From assembly GCA_900074885.1 (NCBI GenBank), contig FJUW01000007.1:1044704-1108703 (forward strand): a DNA stretch of 64,000 bases, given 5' to 3'. Below are positions 1-10,325 of the stretch, piece after piece. The position numbers and the translations under genes were made by a program. Each line of letters starts with the position of its first letter. Positions within the stretch are counted from its first letter, which is position 1. The notes beneath the pieces are model-generated. The model was not told the DNA's origin and ran no database searches. It worked only from the letters and a program-made list of their open reading frames with translations. The stretch comes from Rhynchosporium graminicola. Lineage: Eukaryota; Ascomycota; Leotiomycetes; Helotiales; Ploettnerulaceae.

Positions 1-235
1 AGAGGATGTTCTGTTGACCTTCGAAAATGTCGCTTCAGTCGCTGATGTAGTTGATGCTAGAACGCCGATAAGCCCCTGGTGTGGTATCTTGATGCCGCTA
101 ATATATCGCCCGATGATGGTCTAATCAAATAGCTTTTGGGTGCCCAATTGTCATGAGTGAAGCCTCTCGTTGTTGCCCGTGCTAGTACCCAGAATGGGCA
201 GTAGAGTGATTCGTCAAAGTACTGGGCCTTGGTTG
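1..235. other. Left edge, no gene seen
   Basis: This is probably the 3' flank of the minus-strand gene that ends at 236. No convincing coding signal was seen. Confidence 0.5.
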
Positions 236-1267
236 TCACATTGAGGTGGCGTAATCCTGATACCTGTCCCAGCTGTGACCGAAGTTTCCGTACCCTACAC
301 TGATACCACATTGCTGCTGTGCTAGCATACTTGGAAGCGGAAGCGGTGAGATGGGCGCGCTGACCATAGGCGAAAGATAGTAGAGCCCGGCTGTGGAGTA
401 TGGCTGACTATATGACGGAGTGGGAGACGGTAATTGCATCTCGTGAATTCCCATGTTGGCCCATAACGAGGTAGAGTCCATTGATGACGTCGTGCTCGGG
501 CTCGATGGGATTACTCTCCAGGAGTCGACGGGAGCAGGTATCGATGCAGAAAGATTCGACTGTGACCACCAACTTGTTCCAGCAGCTAAGCTGGGCAGCA
601 AGGGAGGCTGTCTGACAACATCGATAATCCTGGGGGGTGGAGGTAACAATGGGCGGAACAGAGCCATGATACTGGTCTTGACCTCTTCACTCTTCCCACA
701 CAGGAGCTCGCCAGCACCATCTTCTTCCAGTCCCTCCAGAGCAGTGACATGGGTTCGGTATACGAACTTGTTGATAGCTTGAATGAACTCTTCGTGCATC
801 TTCTTGACCTGAAGCTCCTTTTCCGACCAGTTGTACGTACTGGCAGATATATCCACACAATGTATGTCCTGGTGATATTCAATCAGAGCTTCTATCGAGT
901 CTGGCGTGAGCTTGAATGCGACCTCGTTTCGGAGCACCATATCGACATGGACAATGTAGGCTTCGATGTGAAGGAATTGATGATTGAACAAGGCCTCGAT
1001 CAGAGGGTTTTCATCCTTCCGTAGCTCCGCATCAGGCGCTTTTGCCACCATGAGGGAGGTGAGAGTCCATATCGCAGTCGACGAAGACAAAGTCTCGGTC
1101 AGACATCTTTGATGTTGCGGCACACTGTTGAGAGGACGCTTGACCCGATTTATCCGCTTTAGGGTTTGTGTTAACCATGGCTCTACCTTTGAACTCAGGA
1201 CGACATTGACTGATGTTGCTCGAGGCGCGAAAGCTGCCGCCGAGGCTGGCAGAAGCTGGGGAGGCAT
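236..1267 (-). CDS. Uncharacterised protein, about 343 aa
   Basis: I do not recognise this family. The reading frame is open without introns to a TGA at 236. The first true ATG is at 1267; the frame is also open further upstream, but only through CT-rich leader. The middle (about residues 75-200) is rich in helix-forming charged residues and may be an alpha-helical domain: NPLIEALFNHQFLHIEAYIV is followed by runs of E, K and R. The last third is low-complexity Pro/Ser/Tyr, with a PPPP run and repeated SP pairs, as in disordered tails of fungal regulatory proteins. No signal peptide, membrane segment or zinc ligands are visible. A long purine hexanucleotide tract lies about 200 bp upstream. 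An N-terminal intron cannot be excluded, but the GT/AG pairs I tried led to stops. Existence of the gene is likely; its function is unknown. Confidence 0.5.
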   Translation of the reverse strand: MPPQLLPASAAAFAPRATSVNVVLSSKVEPWLTQTLKRINRVKRPLNSVPQHQRCLTETLSSSTAIWTLTSLMVAKAPDAELRKDENPLIEALFNHQFLHIEAYIVHVDMVLRNEVAFKLTPDSIEALIEYHQDIHCVDISASTYNWSEKELQVKKMHEEFIQAINKFVYRTHVTALEGLEEDGAGELLCGKSEEVKTSIMALFRPLLPPPPRIIDVVRQPPLLPSLAAGTSWWSQSNLSASIPAPVDSWRVIPSSPSTTSSMDSTSLWANMGIHEMQLPSPTPSYSQPYSTAGLYYLSPMVSAPISPLPLPSMLAQQQCGISVGYGNFGHSWDRYQDYATSM

Positions 1268-1460
1268 CGAGTAGGATGTGTAGAGGAGCGACGGGTGGAC
1301 GGGGTGATTATCCAGAGGCTGCTGGCTGGAAGTTGCCAAATACGAGGGTGGCGTGTTGGCGAGGGATGAAGGAGAGGAAACAAATTCTGAGGAACAAGCA
1401 GAACAAGAACAATAAGGAGAGAACCAACGAAGAATACGAGGAGGATGAGGAGATGAAGGT

Positions 1461-1570
1461 GAGGAAGAGGAAGAGGAAGAGGAAGAGGAAGAGGAAGAGG
1501 AAGAGGAAGAGGAAGAGGAAGAGGAAGAGGAAGAGGAAGAGGAAGAGGAAGTGGAAGTGGAAGTGGAAGG
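1461..1570. repeat. (AGGAAG)n hexanucleotide tract
   Basis: This is about 110 bp of near-perfect AGGAAG units that change to GTGGAA units at the right end. It lies 200-300 bp upstream of the start at 1267, probably in the promoter or 5' leader. On that gene's strand it reads as a polypyrimidine CTTCCT tract. The K/R-rich and L/F-rich ORFs across it are products of the repeat. Confidence 0.9.
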
Positions 1571-2315
1571 AGAAAAGGCGGCGATCCCGGGATAGGGAAT
1601 GGATTAAAGTTGCGCCTGAGAGGGAGGGACGAAGAGACAGAGAAGGCGGGGATGTAAGATATACAAGTAGTGTAGGTAGGTGGTACCTATGGTAAGACCG
1701 ACCCGACGCCCCGACGACTTGACGGCGCACGGTTAGAGTACAATACTAGGTAGCATACTAAGTACTCATAGTAACCTTACCTAGGTCTATAATAGGTACC
1801 TATCTAGGTACCTTGGCTAGGACAGTTCAGTCAGTACCGACTGATAGACAGATATTACTTAGTATGAAGTATGAAGTATGCTGTCTGCACTGCACAGCCA
1901 CCCAAAAGTTACTGTACTTTACGAGACCCTGCACCTGGTCTGGCTGAGTGTGCTGCAGAGCTGAAATGCGTACTACTTACTACTACCTGGGTAAGGTATT
2001 TACTTATTGGGTACTTCCTTACCTATATCTATATAGTACAGTATGTATGATATGCACGTCTGCATATCTCTATGCGAGAGGGATGGCGCGTGCCGAAGAC
2101 CAGAGTCCAATGGCAAAAACCAAACATCCTTATGTACCTAGGTATTGACTTAGGCTAGGTACCCTATGGCAGGATAACTATTAATGGCAAATCCAGGCAA
2201 ATGATCGCTGCGCTTCTTCTGCCTCTGCCGTATCTATCAAGCAAGCCTGCCCAGTTTAGGCGTTGCCGTATCGTGGAACGAACCATTGATTATTTCAAGG
2301 ACCCTCCCTGGATTG

Positions 2316-2340
2316 GATCAGATCAGATCAGATCAGATCA
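2316..2340. repeat. (GATCA)5 microsatellite
   Basis: Five perfect head-to-tail GATCA units lie in an intergenic spacer. Confidence 0.9.
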
Positions 2341-4280
2341 GCCGCCTTAACTCCCGGCTCATAGTACATACAGTACACCTACCTACCTACCTTGGGTAAG
2401 GTAGGTAAGTAGTACCCGCTGCCCGAGAAATTGCACCTCGTGGCTATTCCGTACAGAGGGTGTAAGGCATTCCAGGGAGAATTTGATCGACTTCTCAACT
2501 TCTCACAAAGCTACACTTGATGATTAGACTTCATCGCAGGCAGGAATAGGAGAGTTAAGGACAGATTCAGAAAATCGCTGCCGCCATAGAGTATCGAGAC
2601 GACTGCAATCGCCATCTCCGAGCTCGCTCCAACGTCCGGGATAGCTGGCAAATCCTGGTCTGGCCGTCCGAGGAAAAACTGCCGAAGGCCACACAGGCCA
2701 CAGGCCGGCCTGCATTGAAAGTTTGGGAAGCCTTTCCAAGGTGACTTGTTGGGTGTCGACGCCGCCGCCTGTATACAACATACCATATATACGACAGCCT
2801 ATCGGTGAAGATCTTGCATGCACAGTGCAGTGCAGTGTAGTGTAGTGCAATATAGCTTAGTGGAGGAGAAATCGTAATATGAAACACATGATATGTTCTT
2901 GTTCTTGTTCCTGTACTGCCAGTTCTGTCCTGGACCCATCACAGCGGGAACAGTACTTTGCATAGCTCCCTTCCCAACTCCTCAGTAACTTATGTTGCAA
3001 TCTCTCCGTCTTCGATGGCGAGCAGAGCGAGCATTGGGTAGCTCAGTGTAAGCCTTCGCACCAGAAAAAGGTGTCTCCTGCATGAGGGCTCTCTTTTCCT
3101 CCTCTCCTCTAGGCGGCCGGCTCTCCTGAGTTTGATATTGTATAGGAATATGAGGAAACACCAACCGGCTTCTGTATCGCTGGCTCGTGGTGGATCGTTG
3201 GTCGCGTTTATATTTCCTTAATCTTCTCCTTTTGCTTTTCGCCGCGAATAGCAAGCCTCGGAGCCGTTTCCTCCCCTAATCAAATTCCCCTTATGCCCAT
3301 GGCTCCGGCTGTCCCTGGAACCGTTGGTGCTTCCCTTCTCTCTTTCACGACTCGGAGACTGCTGGCCTGTCGACGCGTGCTGGTCTTCCTCGTATCCTTG
3401 CGAGAGGCTGGACTAGTTGGAGAGTCAGGTGAGATGAAGAGGCTGTTTACGCAGTTCATTCGTCGGAGTCTTCGAGATGCTCACGAGTATGAAAGTACGC
3501 TTGTGTTTCCGAGTCACTTCTGGCACTTGACTGGCCGATGGAGTGGAGCGAGGGATAGCAGTCTAGACCAAGCTCTGCTTTGCTTCTAATATGGAACCCG
3601 TTGTATACTCTGTATCCGACTGTCACTACTTCCAAGCCAGTTATGGTGTAGGTGAAGTTTCCTTATCTCTATTTACTTAGTATACTGTCGTACTATCGTA
3701 CTATCACAGTTCTCCGATCCTATGAGTCGCATCTACAAGCATTCTTCGCAATGTAGAGAAAGCGGAATCCTTTCTCAAAGCTCGACCTGGTGTTGGGAAT
3801 ACACATCGATATCTAGGTGGTATCCTCCTAGGCTTGAGTGACCCCTTTTAGATCGTGAGGTGACATATCATACATATCATGTCACTGTTATTGCCTGTGA
3901 GGTACTTACTGGCTCAACCCAGATTAACCATTTTCCTGCTACTATTTACTGTCTGTCTGTGCCTGCCTGTGTGCTCCGCTTTCCCTGCGTCGAGAATCGC
4001 CTCTTTTGATCTACAGTTGATATGTAAAGATGGCATGGTACTTGGGGATTTTGCCCAGGGAGAATGTGATGTCCTTCCTTCGATTGCATAGGTAGGTAGT
4101 TCTACGAGTACAAGTGCTTCTGCTGCAACACGTAGGAGAGTGGCGTACCTACCTACAGTAGGAGGCAGAGTCACATGCGGAGCGGGGCAAATTGGGGCCG
4201 TGCAGACACGAGCCTAAGCCTCCCGTCCCGTCGATCTCGGATTTGCCCGAGCCCGAGCCCGAGCCCCAGTCCAAGCTAGC

Positions 4281-4321
4281 CTAGGTAGGTAGGTAGGTAG
4301 GTAGGTAGGTAGGTAGGTAGG
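4281..4321. repeat. (TAGG)10 microsatellite
   Basis: About ten perfect TAGG units. This is the commonest simple-repeat motif of the gene-rich half of the window. Confidence 0.9.
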
Positions 4322-4613
4322 CGACTCTTAGCCCGAGTGGCTAGACTCGGTCGGACATGCTCGCTCGGCTCGGCACGTCAGTCTGGGTACCGTCGGGTAC
4401 TATACAGTCAGTCAGTACAGTACACAGCACAGCGACTTAGCCTATATGGGTAGGTATTCTATTCTTGTCAGGTAAGGTATCTTTCGTAATTCTCGGACTA
4501 TCAACTCGGGACCGTCTTGGTCAACAGACGCAAAACGCAACTCTATCTCCTAGATTGAGGTTGGGTAGTACTAGTACCTATTAATTCGCTGGTCCTGTAT
4601 TCGCTGGTCCTGG

Positions 4614-4662
4614 ATAGGACTGGACTGGACTGGACTGGACTGGACTGGACTGGACTGGACTG
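4614..4662. repeat. (GGACT)n microsatellite
   Basis: About nine head-to-tail GGACT units in intergenic DNA. Confidence 0.9.
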
Positions 4663-6609
4663 TATCAGCTCGATCATCTGCATCTACAATATCGAACCGT
4701 ACCCACTTCATGCAATAATCAATAGGTAAATAGGCAAGATGCAGATATTGGAGTTCCCAACTGTGCCAGATAGATCACTTCAAGCCGTGAATAGACGCTC
4801 TGTACGTACTGCTTCTACTAACGGAGTCTGCATATCGTAGCTCCATGGCAGGCCATTCCATCCCGCTGCTTGCTTCCGTCCACGTGCAAGCCATCACGTG
4901 GCCGCTTTCGACCCGACCAAGGAAGCTGGAGCTGAAGTAATCGATCGGTGCGATGGCAGCTATGAAACACATCCGTGGTTGACACTGCGGCTGACTTCAT
5001 ACTCGACAAATGGAACATCGGATTGTCATTTTTAAGCGCCGTCATCAACGGTCCGAGTAGGTCGGCCATCACCCGCACGGCAGACGATTGTTTCGAATTT
5101 CTGCTCTTCGCTTCGCTGCTACCAATCGTCTGATCACCATGAGAAAATCCCTGTCTATATAACATTATATACTTTGGTTCCGTACCTTTCGTACAAACAA
5201 ACATTCCTCGGCTGCCCTCCCTGGTACTTCAGTATCATGACCGTACCTATTTTCTGTCCAAGTCTTCACGAGTCAAGAGGGAAGAGAAACAAACATTCCC
5301 TTCGATTGAATCTAGCCCTCGCTTCTGCTTTGCTGAGTTTCGAAAATCCATGGCCAACGGGCATTGAAATCCTCTTCGTTGTGAATTTGCACGTGGGATA
5401 TGCATACATCCTAGAAGAAACATCCTAGAGGAGCTGAAAAGGAAACTCTGAACATCAAGTTCCTTATGCATGAATCTGGTCATATCCCAACCCTTTTTCT
5501 CCAGGCTTAAGCCACGGGGTGGCGGCGATTCGTCGACAGAGATACACTTGGGGCAGTGCAGTCGCAAAATGATCTGATAGCTCCAAATATTTACTCCTTT
5601 TGAACTATTAGGAACGTTTCCATTGCGATATTACTCATTTTATCATCACAGTTCGAGGACGCATGAATTCGCATTTATATTAGTGGAGTTTTTGGCGCCT
5701 TTGACTCCCAAATGCTACGAACGTCGCCCCAAAATCTCGAATTGGGCTGATTATCGGTTACGAATCTCTCTTGACTCATCTCTTTAAGTAGCTTTCCTGA
5801 ATTCACAGTGAAACCTGTATTCATGGCGATGGCAACGAAGTTGCACTTTTGGGTTCATATATTTCAAATCTGTGACTACGCGGCAGAACTTTCTCTATAC
5901 ACCTTGATATACTCTGATCATTTGTCATGTAATCCAAACAAAATTTGTTCCCCATCTTCGACTCTAGTCTGGAAATACGTTAACTGCATCGGTTTCACTT
6001 CATATTTCGGAATTCCGTGCGTTGGCTGGCTTTCATGTAAAAAGCTATGCAGCCATGCATCGTGGGTATTATGGACCTTCACACTGGCCACACATGTCTG
6101 GCAACTACAAAACCAAGGAGCTTCTTCTTGTTAATCTCGAGGCCAAATATTGATTTCCGCACTGAATCTCCAATTGGGAACGAAACACGCCATGTAGCCC
6201 TTCTTCACGGCCAGTGCTGGAACTCCACCTATGTATCGCGATGTCGACCGTCACATCTGACACCACCGACACAACACGGTCGCTTTCAAAATCAGTGCTT
6301 ATGAGAATGCTGCTACTTTCGCGCTTATGAGAACCCTGCGATGGTGCCGTGATGTCTACTAGTTCCACACCTGGTGATCCAGCAATGGATAGTCGGCTGC
6401 TTGCCAGGTACCTAGACAAGCCTCGCTTCCTCCTTGTTGACAAACAACCGCTTAACTAGTAGACTGTTTCGAGATTATCTATGTTCGTAAGTGCTACACA
6501 TCAGTCAAATGTACGGTTCTAGGCAAAAAGGCCAATGCATCTTGATCTCAAATAATTTTTGAAAACCTCTTCGACAAATTAAATTAAATTTATTAATTTG
6601 TTCCCGATC

Positions 6610-8935
6610 TCACGGATCACTAGTGACGCAGGGAGAAGAAGTGTTCTCCACCGATTTCTCCCCGCTCGATGAGCTACGAAAACTTGATGACCGCGTCAAT
6701 CCCTTTAAGCTGCCTGCCCGCAGCCTCCCGGTCCGACCAACCTCTGCTCGAACGTCTCTCAGGACTTCTTCTCCCTGTGGACCCAGTTTCCCCACCCTTG
6801 CAGCCAGAGAAGTATTTTCTGCCTGCAGATCACCCACTTGCCCCCTCAATATCTCTTTCTCCTTTTTGAGAATACTGACCTCAACCTTCAGCTCTTCCAC
6901 TTCCCGCAGCAGCCTACTTTTTTCGTCTTTCTCAGCGGCTTTCTTGCGCCTATCCTCTGCTTTTCTTTCCTCCTTCTCCTTTCTTCTTTCTAACTTCTCA
7001 ACCTCACGTTTGTACTTTTCCTCCTGCTTCTTCTTTTCTCTCTCGTGTCGCTCCTCTGCCTTTCGAATGGCTTCTTCCTCCTTCACGCTATCGTCGCTTT
7101 TCTTACTCAATTCCTTCTCGCGGGTTCTACTCAATTTTTCGTCAAGCCTTCGCTTTTTCTCTTCCAACTTTTGGAGTTCTCGATCTTGCAATGCTGTGGC
7201 CTTCTGCTGGGCACTTGATTCTGTAGTTATAAACGACGCTGCATCAATGCCCCTTTCGCCGTAGTTTTCCATTGCAGAAGCAAAAGTTCCAGCGGATGAG
7301 TTGCTGCTTATTGATGAAAGAGAATCACGGCGTGAACCACCTATACTCGTTTCCTCGGTAGCACGGGGAAGATTGCTTGAGATGACGGCAGGGGTATGCG
7401 CTGCTACAAATCCACCAGCAGCTCCTGCGACTCCTACAACCATCCCATACAGTCCTCCATTTGTTTGACCTTGGTCGAGATTGGGCTCGGACTGAGGTTT
7501 CACATGCAAAGCATGGGATCTTGACGTCTCCGTGACTGAAGCTGTTGCTTCTTCTATTCCAACCAGGTGGCCATTTGTCTGAAAATTGTGGAGGTCTCGA
7601 TCATGATCGTGTTTCTGCCTTTGATGGCTCTGCGTGTTTTTATCCACGCCCCCATTCGCGTCCAATCCAGCCCCGTCGTCGCTCTCAAGTTCAGTGATGT
7701 CTTTTGCGCATGCCCAATCAAGAAATTTGGTTGCGTCTGACACAATTCCCGCGGGAGTTCCACGATCAATCAAGAAGCGCGGGACGCTTCCACCAGGGTC
7801 GGAGCGAGTGATCATAATCCATTCTATGGGGTTGCATTCGCTTTCGTCATCTTCGCGTGGAATGTCCATATTATCGCCCTTTGCGTCAGATCCTCTCGAC
7901 ATGTCAAATGATATTGTTTTGCCTCTTGCTCTCGCCTCGCTTTTAGGTTCCTCGTGGTTCGAAGATGCCACATCATTTACAGCCGTAGTGTCAGACTCAC
8001 CATTGAGGGAAGAGTGACTCTGTTTGGCGTTTCGTAGAATAGCATCTCTGCTTAGTGTAGATGCGGCCCTATTTCGAGTGGCAGGAAGGTTGGAAGTAGA
8101 GGAAGACTTTTTAGGTATTTTGTGAATAGGAATCTCTCTGATAAACTCCACGGACTCGTACTGCCCTCTAATGTAACCTTCGCGAGGAGGGGCATCTGGA
8201 TGACAGCATGGCCTAGAAATAACCATAAAGTGGCGGGGAACGTCCTTATCACCCCCTGACGTGTCTGAGAGAGCCTGGTCCGAGGTGATGACCATTGTCA
8301 CGAAATCACGAGGAGCTGTTGGACCCGGGAATTGTGCCGAAAGAAGATATACTGTGACCCGTCAATATCATGTGCAATGACATGCTCAGGAAGATCTTAC
8401 CTTCCACCTTTCCGACACCTTCAGCGTTCAAGTACTCGACCCGTCTTTCGCCACCAATGCCCCTGATATTGCCTTCCCCAGGCCCACCTTGGACCTTGAG
8501 AGTTTCGGGAAATTCTCTTTCCAAGCCCTTCTTCCATTTTGTGAACCCCAAGCCTTCATGTACACTTCGTCGAGCGAACCATGTTCCCTTCCCATCCTTT
8601 CCCCCCAGTTTATAAACGCTCATGCCCAGCGGGTTGTCCTTTGCATTCAACTTTACCGTCTTCCATTCCTTCTGAAGGGCTGCGACCTCGCCATTTGGGG
8701 GATCCGATCGGGCATGCGAAAGTGAAATGTCCGAGGCAGATGATGCAGTTGAACTTGCATGCGAGCGTCCTTCTGGAGAAGCCACACCTTCGGGCACACC
8801 AGGCATAGGCACCGAATCTACGAGAAGTTGTCCTTTGCTGAAAGCGTCCCTCAAAAAAGGTTTCATGTCGTCCACAGGCGTATCGGTCATCTCTAAGGGC
8901 CCGAGAGACTTGAGGGCGTCGTGTAGGGCCGCCAT
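6610..8935 (-). CDS. DUF3074 (START-like) domain protein with C-terminal coiled coil
   Basis: Two exons, 8935-8401 and 8351-6610, are joined across a 49-bp GTAAGA...CAG intron (8352-8400). The product is 758 aa. Splicing in phase 1 joins ...KVEG to VYLLSAQFPGPTAPRDFVTM, restoring a continuous START-like fold. The N-terminal 350 or so residues match the fungal DUF3074 pattern, including the RDFV and SRPCCHP segments and the REGYIRGQYESVEFIREIP strand. This fold is expected to bind a lipid or other hydrophobic ligand; the ligand is not known. A glycine/alanine-rich hydrophobic stretch (GMVVGVAGAAGGFVAAH) lies in the middle. Roughly 130 K/E/R-rich residues then form a strong coiled coil, followed by a Ser-rich tail. 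The next gene upstream, on the same strand, encodes another START-like (VASt) protein. The domain call is from pattern recognition; the cellular role is unknown. Confidence 0.85.
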
Positions 8936-10325
8936 AGCAGAGGTTATGGAGATGATTTCACGTAACTGGCTGGTGAAAGCAGAGCGAATGAGTCTCGATG
9001 TATGAGCTTTGCTTGACTTGCAAGCTGCCAGTCTCTCTTTCCGAGTCGGCCGGTTCGACTGACGAAATGTAAAAAGTCGAGGCTGTAGGAGGAAAGATGT
9101 GCTATGCTATGCAAGGGCGTACAGAGTAGATGTGTGACGAACGCAGTGGTGGAAATCGTCATGAGCTTCTTGTTCGTGCGGGCGTAGCACAATAGAGCTT
9201 TAGAGGAGAGGGGTGTAGTTTGAAAGCGTACGGAGCTGGAGCTGGAGCTGGAGCTGGGGCTGTCCTAGATCTAACTTTACGTATCTCAGCCTCGGTGCTG
9301 GATTCCTGTTATTCTAGCCTTGCTTTGGGAATCAGATCGTCGAGGTCGACATCATCGTGCGGAGAAGGGTCTGGTCCCGTTCTGTCCTGTCTTGTCTTGC
9401 GGGAAAACCGGTATACTTGTACATGTAGAATCGTGGTATGCATCGTATCGTATCGTATCGTATCGTATTGTATCGTATCGTATCTCGTACTCGTTCAAGG
9501 GGCGGAGGGGTGCTCGGGGTGGTCGATTAATTCAGGTCATTTCAGGGCAGGGCCAGGCCAGGCCAGGTCAGGTCGCAGAGGGAGGAGTGTCAGGGAGGGG
9601 GAGGGGGAGTTCCCGGGAGGGATGACGTTGATGCTCGGCGCTCGGCGAGGCGGCGTGTGTCCACGGCAGGGCAGGGCAGGGCAGGAGGCAGGGCAGCCCA
9701 GGCTTGGCTTGGCCAAGGACTACTCGTAGGAACTAGGACTCGGACTAGAATTAGGACTAGAACTAGGAGGACTAGAACTAGGACAGGACAAGGGACGACA
9801 TGATTTGGGCATCTCATGATTCTCATCCCGTACAACAACAACATTACCTACCCACCTAGGAACCTACCCTACCTACCTGTATGAGGATGGAGTGAAATGG
9901 CTGGCTTAACTCGAACACCCGATTCGCATAGTTGCCGTAGATATCGGCATCCTACCTATCAGTGGTATGTGCAATTCAACCAAGTAATGAGACAGGACAG
10001 GATATCGTCCTCCTCCAAGGTACATCTTGTCCCACGCCTTACAAGCCTCGCAACGTGAATGTGATATCGGACTAGAATTGATAGCGATACTGTATTACCT
10101 GTATACGACTAAATAACCTCCCCGTTTCACTTCATGCTATGGACTCATTTAAGCATGAGATTCCGGCGCTCGGGTCTATGTTTAGTAATGCTTTCGACAA
10201 GCTTGTTCTTCTTCTTTCTTCTCAGGATCCTCCTTCCTTTCACCCACTACCTTCAATCTCGGCAGGTTACGATTCCTCCAGCGAAGTGGTCAAGTAGATA
10301 TCATGTTGCATCTCAATTCACAATG
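8936..10325. other. Intergenic spacer with several microsatellites
   Basis: Between two minus-strand genes. It contains (GAGCTG)n around 9233-9262, a GTATC pentamer tract around 9440-9486, purine and GGGCA-type runs at 9540-9700, and ACTAGGACT-type repeats around 9730-9790. ORFs across these runs are repeat-driven. No gene is supported. Confidence 0.55.
9440..9486. repeat. (GTATC)n microsatellite
   Basis: About nine GTATC units with one GTATT variant. Confidence 0.85.

Larger units (their letters stand above)
1571..6609. other. 5-kb intergenic region, no supported gene
   Basis: Several ORFs of 65-130 codons occur (around 2.5-2.9, 3.0-3.6, 3.9-4.2, 4.8-5.6 and 5.8-6.4 kb), in overlapping frames and without recognisable domains. 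I leave them out. The stretch is rich in short TACCTAGGTA-like motifs and has three clear microsatellites, listed separately. From about 5.1 to 6.6 kb the base composition is somewhat more AT-rich. I see nothing further in it. Confidence 0.5.

Noticed and set aside
236..1267. N-terminal intron with donor near 1190 (AAG-GTAGAG)
   Set aside because: The acceptors available lead to a stop within a few codons or to a short dead-end frame; the unspliced frame is longer and coherent.
1213..1730. Lys/Arg-rich (+) and Leu/Phe-rich (-) ORFs of 140-160 codons
   Set aside because: Both are the AGGAAG hexanucleotide repeat translated; no codon bias or domain outside the repeat.
3293..3589. 98-codon plus-strand ORF
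   Set aside because: No recognisable domain, no introns or partner exons, and many equal-sized ORFs in the same spacer.
5808..6134. 108-codon ORF with several Trp and Cys
   Set aside because: No signal peptide pattern or family resemblance; surrounding DNA looks intergenic.
6623..7264. 213-codon ORF antisense to the DUF3074 gene
   Set aside because: Shadow of the K/E-rich coiled coil; the opposite frame reads as Ser/Phe/Leu low complexity.
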